54,823 nt of DNA from Bacteroidota bacterium (GTDB lineage: Bacteria > Bacteroidota > Bacteroidia > Chitinophagales > Chitinophagaceae), in NCBI GenBank assembly GCA_018267625.1, contig JAFDYC010000025.1:1-54823 (forward strand), in the 5' to 3' direction. This document shows positions 1 to 8,642 of the stretch, one piece after another (position 1 is the first letter of the stretch; every line of letters starts with the position of its first letter). The position numbers and the translations under genes are program-made. The notes beneath the pieces were generated by a model, which was not told the DNA's origin, ran no database searches, and saw nothing but the letters and a program-made list of their open reading frames with translations.

Positions 1-17
1 GTTTACAGCACCTTTTT

Positions 18-50
18 GTCCCAAAAATCAAAAATGACTTTTTGAGGGAC
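18..50. other. Imperfect stem-loop
   Basis: Outer arms GTCCC (18-22) and GGGAC (46-50) enclose AAAAATCA and TGA-C-TTTTT, giving about 13 pairs with two bulges and an AAAA loop. Neither strand has a T-run directly after the stem, so it is not a convincing intrinsic terminator. It may belong to a gene left of the window. Confidence 0.35.
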
Positions 51-68
51 GACTAAATAGACAGAAAG

Positions 69-129
69 GCCCTGAAGAGTGTGACGCAACGAAGCAGCAA
101 CCGGATTCTAAAGCTGGCAAACAAAAAAA
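69..129 (-). repeat. Intergenic repeat, core GACGCAACG, copy 1
   Basis: The core GTGTGACGCAACG lies at 79-91, one base different from the 13-mer of copies 2-4. It is flanked by CCCTGAAG on the left and by GCTGGCAAAC and seven A on the right. Read on the minus strand it has the same order as the other copies: T-run, CCGGC-like box, about 20 nt, then CGTTGCGTCAC and CTTCAGGG. Unlike the other copies it is not next to a visible gene end of matching orientation. The rest of 1-267 holds no gene I can support. Confidence 0.75.
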
Positions 130-267
130 CACTCTGGACTCAGGGCATTACTGGGGTATTTTTTGTTCTTAGGTCCCTCTATCTTAGGGCATTCTACATA
201 CCCGCATACCTGTAGAGGATGCAGAAACTGGCAGAACGGAATTAACGCTTAAGAATGGATTTGAGAT

Positions 268-1206
268 ATGAAGAAGCTGATTGCTGCATGGGTTCGTTTC
301 AGCCGTTCCGAGCGTATGGGGATTGCTTTTTTCGGGGTACTGCTCCTTGGGCTGATGTTTCTTCGCCTGGGCCTGCCGCACGGTCAGAAGTCCCGGTTCG
401 AAAAACAGATAGCGGGGCGAAAACTACAGACAGACTATGAGGGCCTGAGCACACGATCCTATTCCCTGCCAGAACACAATGAAGCACCGATACCAAGCCC
501 TGCAGAGTTATTCTACTTTGACCCGAACACGCTGGATAGTGTGGGTTTTATCCGCCTCGGAATGCCGCTCCGTGCCGTTCGTGGCCTGATGAACTGGCGG
601 AGGAAAGGCAAGCATTTCTATAAGCCCGCAGATCTGAAACCTCTGTACAACCTTCCGGAAACAACGTATGTAAAGCTTGAGCCGTACATACGAATTGTGA
701 GCCAAAATCATGATGCTGTGTGGCGTGTTCAGGAAGCATACCAAGGGCCACAGGAACTGGATTTGAATACGGCGGATTCCGCCAGCTTAGAGCGCTATGT
801 ATCCGGAATTGGGCCTGTATTGGCACATAAAATTGTGGAGCGCAGGAAGGCATTGGGTGGTTTTCTGAACCTGGAGCAATTACTGGAAGTGTATAAATTT
901 CCGGACACCACATTTCAAAAGTTGAAACAGAAGTTGCGAATACACCCTGAATCCGTACACAAAATCAACCTAAACCAGGCATCGGCAAGCCAACTTGCAG
1001 CACACCCTTATATCGGCGAAAAGCTGGCTACGTATATCCTCCTCTATCGAGCTGGTATTGGCGGATATACGCAACTGGAACAGCTCCGGCAGGCACCGCT
1101 GATGAACGAAGAAATTTATCGTAAAATTGCGCCCTATTTGACGGTAGGATCCGGCCACCAAAATGGCTCCGGAGATATGTCCGGCGCAGACCCCGACACG
1201 GAATAA
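268..1206 (+). CDS. Helix-hairpin-helix (ComEA-like) membrane-anchored protein
   Basis: The 312-residue protein has a short basic N-terminus, one membrane segment at about residues 17-34 and then three helix-hairpin-helix units at about 92-140, 165-223 and 233-293. The second unit carries DLNTAD and SGIGPVLAHKIV, and the third INLNQAS and YIGEKLATYI, both typical of ComEA-type HhH domains that bind DNA non-specifically. Bacteroidota commonly carry such multi-HhH proteins. A role in DNA uptake is possible, but no other competence gene is present here. The ATG start gives a short cytoplasmic tail before the membrane segment. It is probably transcribed alone; the next gene starts 112 nt downstream. 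Confidence 0.8.
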   Translation: MKKLIAAWVRFSRSERMGIAFFGVLLLGLMFLRLGLPHGQKSRFEKQIAGRKLQTDYEGLSTRSYSLPEHNEAPIPSPAELFYFDPNTLDSVGFIRLGMPLRAVRGLMNWRRKGKHFYKPADLKPLYNLPETTYVKLEPYIRIVSQNHDAVWRVQEAYQGPQELDLNTADSASLERYVSGIGPVLAHKIVERRKALGGFLNLEQLLEVYKFPDTTFQKLKQKLRIHPESVHKINLNQASASQLAAHPYIGEKLATYILLYRAGIGGYTQLEQLRQAPLMNEEIYRKIAPYLTVGSGHQNGSGDMSGADPDTE

Positions 1207-1228
1207 AGACATCGTTCCGGACATTGAT

Positions 1229-1266
1229 GCCCGTCAGGTTTTTTTCAAAATCAGGGCGCTTTTTTT
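1229..1266 (+). terminator. Possible weak terminator after the HhH gene
   Basis: GCCC (1229-1232) can pair with GGGC (1254-1257) over a long loop and is followed by seven T (1260-1266). The stem is only 4 bp, so this is a weak candidate. Confidence 0.25.
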
Positions 1267-1318
1267 GGATGAATCAATATTTCAGAAAATTCCTTCCTCA
1301 AAAAATTTGAGCACACAC

Positions 1319-2461
1319 ATGGATTTCAAACAGACAGAAACACAGCAGGAGATTGCGGCGATGCTGCGTGATTTTACCAACAAACGCATCCGCCCCAACA
1401 TGATGGAATGGGATGAACAACAAATCTTCCCCAAAGAGTTATTTCATGAGATGGGCGGCCTGGGCCTCATGGGTGTGCTGGTGCCGCAGGAATATGGTGG
1501 CAGCGGCCTGGGCTACTTTGAATATGTTACGGTCGTGTCTGAAATAGCAAAAGTCTGTGGCTCAATAGGCCTATCTGTTGCCGCGCACAACTCGCTCTGC
1601 ACGGGTCATATACTCTATTTCGGCAGCAAGGAACAAAAGCAGAAATACCTGCCTAAGTTGGCTAGTGGTGAATGGATTGGCGCGTGGGGGCTGACGGAAG
1701 CCAACACCGGCTCCGATGCTGGAAACATGCGCTGCACCGCCACCCGCGATGGCGACAAGTGGGTACTGAACGGTACCAAAAACTGGATTACACACGGCAA
1801 AACCGGCAATGTGGCCGTAGTACTGGCCCGCACAGGAGATCCTCGTACGAAAGACAATGCAACTGCTTTTATTGTTGAACGGGGTACCCCTGGTTTTTCA
1901 GCAGGAAAGAAAGAGAACAAACTCGGCATGCGTGCCTCTGAAACTACTGAGCTGATTTTTGACAACTGTATCATTTCAGACGAGCAACGCATGGGCAAAG
2001 AAGGGGAAGGATTTCATCAGGCTATGAAGGTGCTCGATGGTGGACGTATCTCCATTGCTGCCCTGGCACTAGGCATCGCCAAGGGTGCTTATGAAGCAGC
2101 TCTGCAATACTCGAAAGAGCGCCATCAATTCGACCAGCCCATTTCAAATTTTCAGGCAATAGCCTTCAAGCTGGCTGATATGGCCACGAAGATTGAAGTG
2201 GCAGAAATGCTGATTTATCAGGCTGCCGACAAGAAAAACAGGGGCGAAAAAATGAGCAAGGAGAGCGCGATGGCTAAATATTATGCTTCTGAAATTGCCG
2301 TGCAAATAGCTACAGATGCCGTGCAAATCTTCGGGGGTTACGGCTACACCAAAGACTTCCCGGTTGAAAAATTCTACCGCGACTCCAAGCTCTGCACCAT
2401 CGGAGAAGGAACCAGCGAAATTCAAAAACTGGTTATCAGCCGCGACATTCTAAGGGCTTGA
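1319..2461 (+). CDS. Acyl-CoA dehydrogenase
   Basis: The 380-residue protein is the usual length for a short/medium-chain acyl-CoA dehydrogenase, an FAD flavoenzyme that makes the first alpha-beta double bond of fatty-acyl or branched-chain acyl-CoA and passes electrons to ETF. Family signatures are present: LTEANTGSDAG near residue 125, the FAD-binding region QIFGGYGYTKDFPVEK, and the C-terminal IGEGTSEIQ in which Glu363 is in the catalytic-base position. An in-frame extension to 1163 exists only by overlapping the preceding gene; the ATG at 1319 matches the family N-terminus. AAAATTTG at 1302-1309 is a near-consensus -7 box 9 nt before the ATG. Substrate chain length cannot be told from sequence. 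Confidence 0.95.
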   Translation: MDFKQTETQQEIAAMLRDFTNKRIRPNMMEWDEQQIFPKELFHEMGGLGLMGVLVPQEYGGSGLGYFEYVTVVSEIAKVCGSIGLSVAAHNSLCTGHILYFGSKEQKQKYLPKLASGEWIGAWGLTEANTGSDAGNMRCTATRDGDKWVLNGTKNWITHGKTGNVAVVLARTGDPRTKDNATAFIVERGTPGFSAGKKENKLGMRASETTELIFDNCIISDEQRMGKEGEGFHQAMKVLDGGRISIAALALGIAKGAYEAALQYSKERHQFDQPISNFQAIAFKLADMATKIEVAEMLIYQAADKKNRGEKMSKESAMAKYYASEIAVQIATDAVQIFGGYGYTKDFPVEKFYRDSKLCTIGEGTSEIQKLVISRDILRA

Positions 2462-2489
2462 TTCGAGCAACGCTTTGGCGCTTCATTCT

Positions 2490-3410
2490 ATGAATCATCC
2501 GGGCAACCGTTACCTTGTTTTTCAGGCTTATGGCCGGGAAGAAAACCTGAGGGAATGTGCCTTTGCAATGCTGAGCTGGTTGTACCAGCACCCACAGGGC
2601 ATCCCGGGATTCCACATCCTGTTGTACACCGATAAGAAAGAATTTTTCAAGTCCCATACCGCTTTTTTGCCCATTGAGTTTCGGCAAATTGGCGAAGCGG
2701 ATATCAAGCGCTGGCGGGGGAGTATTGACTTCGTTCATCGGGTAAAAATTGAAGTGTTACGGGATGCTTTGGCCCATTTTCAGGGTGCATTTCTTTATGC
2801 CGATACGGATATCTGTTTCCTACAATCCATCCGGCATATTTTCGAAGGAATAGAAGCAGGCCGGCGCTATATGCACGTTCAGGAATATCGTCTGAGCGAT
2901 GAAGTAAACCCGGTGGGTGTCAAGTTTCGGAAGTTCTTAGAAAAGCAAGGAACGTTCACTTGGAGTGGAAAGACAGAACGGATAGCATCAGAAACGGCTA
3001 TGTGGAATGCCGGTGTACTTGGCTTTTCAAATGCAGACCAACCCTTACTGGACGAAGTGCTCGCCTTTACGGATGCGGTGTATCCGCTTTTTCACAAGCA
3101 TATCGTGGAGCAATTTGCTTTCTCGATGGTGTTTGCCCGGCAGGGTCAGATATACGCATCCTGTAGGGAGATTTTACATTATTGGAGCCTGAAGGAAATG
3201 AGGGCATATCTGGCTTCATTCTTCGAATATTTTAAGAAACGGCCCATCCCGGAGCAGGCGCGATGCTCGCAACTTATCCAGCTCCATGTACCCATGCAGG
3301 ACAGAGGCTCCTTTTACCTGAACCGTAGTCCGATGGGGAAAATTCGCCGGCTGCCCTGGCAACCACTCATCCCCGACTGGGCCGAACTGGAACGGCAAAT
3401 GCCGGAATAA
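2490..3410 (+). CDS. Glycosyltransferase-like protein (GT-A, DxD)
   Basis: The 306-residue protein has a Rossmann-like start (YLVFQAYG) and a DTD motif (Asp105 and Asp107, in LYADTDICF), the metal/nucleotide-sugar site of GT-A glycosyltransferases. It has no signal peptide or membrane segment, so it should act in the cytoplasm. It follows the acyl-CoA dehydrogenase by 28 nt and is probably co-transcribed, but the functional link is unclear. I chose the ATG at 2490 over an upstream TTG (2475) in the same frame. Sugar and acceptor are unknown. It ends 16 nt from a convergent gene. Confidence 0.7.
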   Translation: MNHPGNRYLVFQAYGREENLRECAFAMLSWLYQHPQGIPGFHILLYTDKKEFFKSHTAFLPIEFRQIGEADIKRWRGSIDFVHRVKIEVLRDALAHFQGAFLYADTDICFLQSIRHIFEGIEAGRRYMHVQEYRLSDEVNPVGVKFRKFLEKQGTFTWSGKTERIASETAMWNAGVLGFSNADQPLLDEVLAFTDAVYPLFHKHIVEQFAFSMVFARQGQIYASCREILHYWSLKEMRAYLASFFEYFKKRPIPEQARCSQLIQLHVPMQDRGSFYLNRSPMGKIRRLPWQPLIPDWAELERQMPE

Positions 3411-3426
3411 GGCCCTTCAGATTTGC

Positions 3427-3765
3427 CTATATATGCAGTCGGTTTTCAAGTTCTGAAAACGAAATGGGCTTCTCAATAATCGTTACCTGTGCCCCTTCGG
3501 GAATGGGTGGTATTGGTGGATTATAAGCACTAATCAGGAAGATTTGCAACTTGGGGAAACTGTGTAAAATGGCCGGTAGCATAGACCATCCCAGACCATC
3601 AGCCAGATTATTGTCCAAAAACAACATATCAGGCGGGGCGCTATAAAGGGTATCTAAAGCCTTTGCTAATGTGTAAGCGCAGGTAGTTTCGTATCCTTTT
3701 CTGGTGAAAAAACTTTTTAAAAGCAGGCAAAGGTCAATTTCATCATCAACTATGAGCACTTTCAT
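3427..3765 (-). CDS. Stand-alone response regulator (REC only)
   Basis: The 112-residue protein is a single receiver domain. It has the acidic pair Asp8/Asp9, the phosphoacceptor Asp51 in MLFLDNN, Ser79 in the switch Thr/Ser position and Lys99 before Pro (EKP). There is no output domain, so it probably acts by protein contact or in a phosphorelay. It lies 91 nt downstream of another single-domain regulator on the same strand. No partner kinase is adjacent; the nearest in the window is the PAS kinase at 30.7 kb. Confidence 0.85.
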   Translation of the reverse strand: MKVLIVDDEIDLCLLLKSFFTRKGYETTCAYTLAKALDTLYSAPPDMLFLDNNLADGLGWSMLPAILHSFPKLQIFLISAYNPPIPPIPEGAQVTIIEKPISFSELENRLHI

Positions 3766-3856
3766 ACTACTGGTTCAATAGGATTAGAGGTAGAAATGCT
3801 TTAGGCATTCTTGTTTCTAACCCTTAGAATTACAAAGACAGTGCCTGCACCCCGGT

Positions 3857-4282
3857 TCAGGCTTTCTGTTTCTGTTTCCAATAGCTTTTCAGCCCCGCCA
3901 CTATTTTGAGTAACTGCTCATAATTGTTGGGTTTCGCCTGATAGGAGTGCGCCCCCAGCTCATAACAACGGCGCATTTCCATTTCATTATGCGTCGTACT
4001 GAACACCACAACAGGGATGTGCTTCCAGGCAGCATGCTGTTTGATTTCTTTCAGTGTCTCCCGCCCGTCTTTTCGGGGCATATTCAGGTCCATTAGAATC
4101 ACTTTTGGGAAGGCCTTCTCTGCTTGGGCACCCTGGGGCAGAGATTGCAGGTAATCAATCAGATCAGAACCGTTTTCAACAATAAAATAGGGCTCTGTAA
4201 ATCCATTTTCCTGAATAGCAGACTTCAATAAAAATTGATCATCGGCATCGTCTTCCGCAATCAGGATAATAGCATGCTTCAT
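3857..4282 (-). CDS. Response regulator, Rcp1-like REC domain
   Basis: The 141-residue receiver protein has the acidic residues EDDADD near residue 10, phosphoacceptor Asp65 in MDLNMPRKDG, Thr96/Thr97 in FSTT and Lys117 in AKP. The YLQ segment before the phosphorylation strand and the overall length resemble Rcp1-type regulators, which often partner phytochrome-like or PAS/GAF kinases. The ATG at 4282 starts directly with the receiver fold; a longer frame to 4354 adds an unrelated tail and overlaps the divergent gene's upstream region. A -7-like TACCTTTA lies 26 nt upstream. Confidence 0.85.
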   Translation of the reverse strand: MKHAIILIAEDDADDQFLLKSAIQENGFTEPYFIVENGSDLIDYLQSLPQGAQAEKAFPKVILMDLNMPRKDGRETLKEIKQHAAWKHIPVVVFSTTHNEMEMRRCYELGAHSYQAKPNNYEQLLKIVAGLKSYWKQKQKA

Positions 4283-4308
4283 TTCTATGGTATTAAAATG
4301 ACTTCTCG

Positions 4309-4316
4309 TAAAGGTA
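4309..4316 (-). promoter_or_regulatory. -7 box TACCTTTA for the Rcp1-like regulator
   Basis: On the minus strand TACCTTTA matches the Bacteroidota -7 consensus TAnnTTTG except for the last base. It lies 26 nt upstream of the ATG at 4282. I see no clear -33 TTG. Confidence 0.45.
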
Positions 4317-4376
4317 GCAGCCTGTCCTTTGCAACCCATTGATTTCAAAATCACAACTTCCAGTATCTCGATTCCT

Positions 4377-5165
4377 ATGAACCATCTTGACGTAAACCGT
4401 GCCTTATGGAATGCACGTGTTCCCTTCCATGTGCAGTCTGAATTTTATGACCTACAGGGATTCCTGGCAGGGGCCTCTACCCTTACTGAAATTGAACTTC
4501 CTCTGTTGGGTAACATTTCCGGGAAGCATGTCTTGCATTTGCAATGTCATTTTGGGCTAGACACTCTCTCACTGGCGCGGCTGGGTGCCCGGGTGACAGG
4601 GCTTGATTTTTCAGAAACGGCTCTTTCAGAAGCCAGAAGAATTGCCACCCATGCTGGCCTCGATGCCCGGTTTGTCCTGGCAGATGTGTACGATGCAGCA
4701 GCTTCCATCCCGGAACCCGCAGACTGTGTCTTTACCAGTTATGGAGTTCTGGGCTGGTTGCCCGACTTGACAAGATGGGCGCGAGAAGTAGCCCATTGCC
4801 TGCACCCGGGAGGGGAACTGGTGCTGGCTGAGTTTCATCCGGTCATTTGGATGTATGATGATCAATTCTCGAAGCTCAGCTATTCTTATTTCAAGAAAGA
4901 ACCCATCATAGAACAGTCTGTAGGAACCTACGCAGATACTACCGCCGACTTATCCCTTCCTTCTATGGATTGGAATTTTTCTCTGGGTGAATTACTAACA
5001 GCCTTACTGGAAGCGGGGTTTCGTATCACTCATTTCCAGGAATATGATTTCTCACCTTTCCCTTGTTTCCCGGGCAGTGTGGTTGCAGGGCAACACCGCT
5101 GGCAGATTTCCGGAAAGGAAGCTTTGCTGCCCATGTGTTTTTCCTTGAAGGCACAAAAGGAATGA
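4377..5165 (+). CDS. Class I SAM-dependent methyltransferase
   Basis: The 262-residue protein has a Methyltransf_11/25-type Rossmann fold. Motif I is VLHLQCHFGLDTLSL followed by the acidic end of strand 2 in VTGLDFS; RFVLADVYD fits motif II and the GGELVLAEFHP strand fits the post-motif region. Similar proteins are annotated only as methyltransferases and the substrate is unknown. It is divergent from the response regulators with 94 nt between starts, and 51 nt upstream of miaB. The start is the ATG at 4377; an in-frame TTG at 4329 would add residues unlike the family. Confidence 0.8.
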   Translation: MNHLDVNRALWNARVPFHVQSEFYDLQGFLAGASTLTEIELPLLGNISGKHVLHLQCHFGLDTLSLARLGARVTGLDFSETALSEARRIATHAGLDARFVLADVYDAAASIPEPADCVFTSYGVLGWLPDLTRWAREVAHCLHPGGELVLAEFHPVIWMYDDQFSKLSYSYFKKEPIIEQSVGTYADTTADLSLPSMDWNFSLGELLTALLEAGFRITHFQEYDFSPFPCFPGSVVAGQHRWQISGKEALLPMCFSLKAQKE

Positions 5166-5202
5166 ACCCTTCCCCAGCTCAAAGCAGTCGGCAGGCGGCA
5201 CG

Positions 5203-5210
5203 TACCTTTG
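5203..5210 (+). promoter_or_regulatory. -7 box TACCTTTG directly before miaB
   Basis: This is a perfect TAnnTTTG match ending 6 nt before the ATG at 5217. Transcription would start at or within a few bases of the start codon, giving a leaderless mRNA. Confidence 0.6.
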
Positions 5211-5216
5211 CCCGCT

Positions 5217-6704
5217 ATGTTGCAGGAAAATTTGGCAGTTACTCCAATAGTGAAGAAAATTGACGAGGCCCGTCAAGGTGAAGCTTTCTTGCCGGAATTG
5301 CCTGCCGGGCAAACCAGTGAAAACACTATGGGACAAGTCTCTGGTCCGAAGTTTTATATCGAGAGCTATGGTTGCCAGATGAATTTTTCAGACTCTGAAA
5401 TTGTGGCATCCATCCTCCAGGGGGAAGGTTATTCCGCTACAAGGAATGTAGATGAAGCATCGCTTGTACTCATTAATACCTGTTCCATTCGGGAAAAAGC
5501 AGAACAAACGGTTCGCACCCGCTTGCAGAGTTTTAAGAAATCTAAAGTGCATCATCCGGGGATGCTGATTGGCGTGCTGGGTTGCATGGCCGAACGGCTG
5601 AAATCAAAATTCTTAGAAGAAGAAAAGCTGGTGGACCTGGTGGTAGGCCCCGATGCATACCGCAGCCTCCCGGCACTGATTGTGGAAGCGGAAGGAGGAC
5701 AGAAGAGTGTGAATGTGCTGCTCAGCAGAGAAGAAACTTATGCCGACCTCGCCCCCGTCCGTTTAGATTCCAATGGTGTGACTGCCTTCGTGAGCATCAT
5801 GCGGGGCTGCAACAATATGTGCACCTTTTGTGTGGTGCCCTTCACCCGCGGGCGCGAACGCAGCCGGGATGCCCATTCAATCCTGGCTGAATGTGAAGCC
5901 TTGTTTCTTGAAGGCTATCGCGAAGTGACCCTCCTGGGCCAGAATGTGGACTCTTATTACTGGATAGCAGAGGCGCATTCAAATCCCGACCAGGCAGCAC
6001 ATGAGCTGCAGCCCGTGGACTTTGCCGATTTGCTGAAGCAAGTCGCACAAATATCGCCCTTATTGCGCGTGCGTTTCTCCACCTCCCATCCAAAAGATAT
6101 TACCGACAAGGTGCTACACACGATGGCAGCATATCCGAATATCTGCAAATACATCCACCTGCCGGTGCAAAGCGGCAACACGCGCATCCTGCAACTGATG
6201 AACCGCACTTATACCCGAGAGTGGTATTTACAGAGGGTGCATCGCATCCGTGAAATCATGCCCGACTGCGGCCTTAGCACGGATGTAATCAGCGGATTTT
6301 GCACCGAAACGGAAGAAGACCACCGGGACACACTGGAGCTGATGGCCCAATGCCGTTTTGACTTTTCCTACATGTTCTCTTATAGCGAGCGCCCGGGTAC
6401 GCTGGCCGAACGCCGTTATGAAGATGATGTGCCCTCCGATGTGAAGTCACGACGCCTGCAGGAAATTATCGAATGCCAAAACCGATGCAGCTATGATAGC
6501 TATCAGGCTGACCTCGGCAAAACGGTGGAAGTATTGATTGAAGGAGACAGCAAACGAAGCGACGGCCACTGGAGCGGCAGAAACTCCCAAAACAAAGTAG
6601 TTGTCTTCCCGAAAGGACAGGCAGGCTTGAAAAAAGCTGATTATGCTCAGGTCAAAATTGAACGGGCCACACAGGCTACACTCTTAGGAGTTCTGGTGTC
6701 CTGA
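5217..6704 (+). CDS. miaB: tRNA-2-methylthio-N6-dimethylallyladenosine synthase MiaB
   Basis: MiaB adds the methylthio group to i6A37 of tRNAs that read UNN codons. The 495-residue protein shows all three domains: the N-terminal UPF0004 domain with its cluster cysteines in [15 protein letters not shown] and LGCMAER; the radical-SAM core with C198-x3-C202-x2-C205 (GCNNMCTFC); and a C-terminal TRAM domain. The conserved Bacteroidota lead-in EARQGEAF before the core supports a start upstream of the ATG at 5328. The frame's first possible start (TTG, 5208) lies inside the -7 box, so I use the ATG at 5217. It heads the conserved run miaB / sigma-54 activator / lptE / TPR / secG. Confidence 0.97.
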   Translation: MLQENLAVTPIVKKIDEARQGEAFLPELPAGQTSENTMGQVSGPKFYIESYGCQMNFSDSEIVASILQGEGYSATRNVDEASLVLINTCSIREKAEQTVRTRLQSFKKSKVHHPGMLIGVLGCMAERLKSKFLEEEKLVDLVVGPDAYRSLPALIVEAEGGQKSVNVLLSREETYADLAPVRLDSNGVTAFVSIMRGCNNMCTFCVVPFTRGRERSRDAHSILAECEALFLEGYREVTLLGQNVDSYYWIAEAHSNPDQAAHELQPVDFADLLKQVAQISPLLRVRFSTSHPKDITDKVLHTMAAYPNICKYIHLPVQSGNTRILQLMNRTYTREWYLQRVHRIREIMPDCGLSTDVISGFCTETEEDHRDTLELMAQCRFDFSYMFSYSERPGTLAERRYEDDVPSDVKSRRLQEIIECQNRCSYDSYQADLGKTVEVLIEGDSKRSDGHWSGRNSQNKVVVFPKGQAGLKKADYAQVKIERATQATLLGVLVS

Positions 6705-6817
6705 TGTTCCTTTTTTCTATAAATATCTCTCCAAAAACTTCCCTTTCTTAAGTTACAGAAGCGCGTCAATTAGCATTCAGGCAGGTAATGAATGTCCTGC
6801 GAACGATTCAATCACCT

Positions 6818-8062
6818 ATGGATATACAAAGCATCAAAGCCCGCTTCGGCATCATCGGCAATGCACCTGCTCTCAACCATGCGTTGCATGTGGCCGGCCA
6901 GGTTGCCGCCACTGACCTCAGTGTCCTGATAGTTGGTGAGAGCGGTGTCGGGAAGGAAGCTTTTTCAAACATCATTCATAGCCTTTCTACCCGCAAGCAT
7001 AATCCGTTCATTGCAGTCAACTGCGGTGCCATTCCCGAAGGGACAATAGATAGCGAACTCTTCGGGCATGAAAAAGGCTCCTTCACCGGTGCCGTGGACC
7101 ATCGGAAAGGATATTTTGAAACGGTAAACGGAGGCACCATTTTCCTTGATGAAATCGGCGAGCTGCCCCTCGGCACTCAGGCTCGCCTATTGCGGGTGCT
7201 TGAAACCGGCGAGTTCATCCGGGTGGGCTCTTCCAAAGTGCAGAAAACAAACGTGCGCGTCATTGCCGCCACCAACAAAGAATTGCTGGAGCTGGCAGCA
7301 CATCACAAGTTCCGCGAAGACCTGTATTACCGACTTTCCACTGTGCCCATCCGGGTACCAGCCTTGCGCGAAAGACAAGAAGATATCGGCCTGCTCTTCC
7401 GGAAGTTTGCCGGCGACTTCGCCGAGCGATACCGCAGCCAGTCCGTACAACTCGATTCCGGCGCACAACAACTCCTTTTGAATTATCCCTGGCCGGGGAA
7501 TGTGCGCGAACTGAAAAACATTGCCGAACAGGTGTCTGTGCTGGCTACCGATAAATTGATCACAGCCGATGTGCTAGCCGATGTGTTGCCCCGACGACTG
7601 CCTACTACTACAGCGTCTTTATTGCCCACACTCAGCCATGCTCCAAACACGCACGGGGCTGATGCCGGCAGCACCGAACGCGACATCCTCTACAAGCTCT
7701 TTTTCGAATTGAAGAAAGACATGAACGACGTGAAGAGCCTGCTTTTCGAAATGACACACGGTAGTTTTCAGGCTGGGGCACAGTATGGCAGCGGCAGCGA
7801 AAACCTCTTGCCTTCCGTGAGTTTCCCGGAGAATACCGGGAACAACTTTGGGGGTGTAGCCCCTGTGGTGATGCAGTCTGTACGCCCTATGACCCAACAT
7901 GAAGAAGTGGAAGAATCACTTTCGCTTACAGACCGTGAAAAAGAACTCATCATCAAAGCCCTGAAAAAACACCGGGGCCGCCGGCGGGATGCTGCCAGCG
8001 AGCTGGGCATTTCGGAACGGACGCTCTATCGTAAAATCAAGGAATACGACATAGACGAATGA
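6818..8062 (+). CDS. Sigma-54-interacting transcriptional regulator (AAA+ with Fis HTH)
   Basis: The 414-residue protein has no N-terminal sensor domain. Its AAA+ domain begins near residue 12 with Walker A GESGVGKE (40-47), the sigma-54 contact loop GSFTGA (87-92, the GAFTGA position) and Walker B GGTIFLDE (105-112). PWPGNVREL follows in the C-terminal part of the AAA+ domain, then a linker, then a Fis-type helix-turn-helix (ELGISERTLYRKI) at the C-terminus. In Bacteroidota this gene regularly stands between miaB and lptE. Another ATG at 6788 is in frame, but the family start MDIQSIKARFGIIG favours 6818. It overlaps the next frame by ATGA. Its targets are unknown. Confidence 0.93.
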   Translation: MDIQSIKARFGIIGNAPALNHALHVAGQVAATDLSVLIVGESGVGKEAFSNIIHSLSTRKHNPFIAVNCGAIPEGTIDSELFGHEKGSFTGAVDHRKGYFETVNGGTIFLDEIGELPLGTQARLLRVLETGEFIRVGSSKVQKTNVRVIAATNKELLELAAHHKFREDLYYRLSTVPIRVPALRERQEDIGLLFRKFAGDFAERYRSQSVQLDSGAQQLLLNYPWPGNVRELKNIAEQVSVLATDKLITADVLADVLPRRLPTTTASLLPTLSHAPNTHGADAGSTERDILYKLFFELKKDMNDVKSLLFEMTHGSFQAGAQYGSGSENLLPSVSFPENTGNNFGGVAPVVMQSVRPMTQHEEVEESLSLTDREKELIIKALKKHRGRRRDAASELGISERTLYRKIKEYDIDE

Positions 8063-8124
8063 GCCCTTCATTTTCTGATTCTCCCACACCCCCATTACCA
8101 CATCCAAAAATCGGGATGACCGGA

Positions 8125-8631
8125 ATGAAGCTCCCTGCACTTATTGCTGTACTTACATTTTTTCTGGCACTGACTTCTTGTGGGGTTTATTCGTTGAGCG
8201 GCGCTTCGGTGGAAGGCAAGACCATCCGGTTTTCCATGCTGGACAACAAAGCCCGTAATGTGGTGCCCACCCTGGCTCCCGCACTCACCGAGAAACTACG
8301 AAGCCGCATCCTGTCGCAAACGGGCCTGACCTCGCAAAACGGCCCTGCCGCAGAACCTGATTACGAACTCAGCGGCAGTATCATGGCTTACGAAGTGACG
8401 GTTTCGGCTGTACAAAACACCCAACAGGCATCTCAAAACAGACTCACTATTACGGTGCATATTTCATTTAAAAACAACATCAGCCCCAAAGCCAGCTTCG
8501 AACAGGATTTCAGTCGTTTTGCCGACTTTCCGGCCTCCCAATCTTTGCAAAGCGTACAATCCGGGCTGATGGATCAAATAGGCGACCAGCTTGCCGACGA
8601 TATCTTCAACAAAGCATTCGTAAATTGGTAG
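8125..8631 (+). CDS. lptE: LPS-assembly lipoprotein LptE-like
   Basis: The 168-residue protein has a lipoprotein signal peptide (MKLPALIAVL...) ending in the lipobox LTSC, with Cys19 as the lipidated residue. The mature part begins with GVYSLSGASVEGKTI, typical of the Bacteroidota LptE family, which plugs the LptD barrel that inserts LPS into the outer leaflet. The frame stays open back to an ATG at 8059 that overlaps the preceding stop as ATGA, but that start would put 22 residues before the signal peptide. An ATG at 8116 is also possible. Context (sigma-54 activator before, TPR and SecG after) matches the phylum's usual order. Confidence 0.85.
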   Translation: MKLPALIAVLTFFLALTSCGVYSLSGASVEGKTIRFSMLDNKARNVVPTLAPALTEKLRSRILSQTGLTSQNGPAAEPDYELSGSIMAYEVTVSAVQNTQQASQNRLTITVHISFKNNISPKASFEQDFSRFADFPASQSLQSVQSGLMDQIGDQLADDIFNKAFVNW

Positions 8632-8642
8632 TTTAGCCGCCC

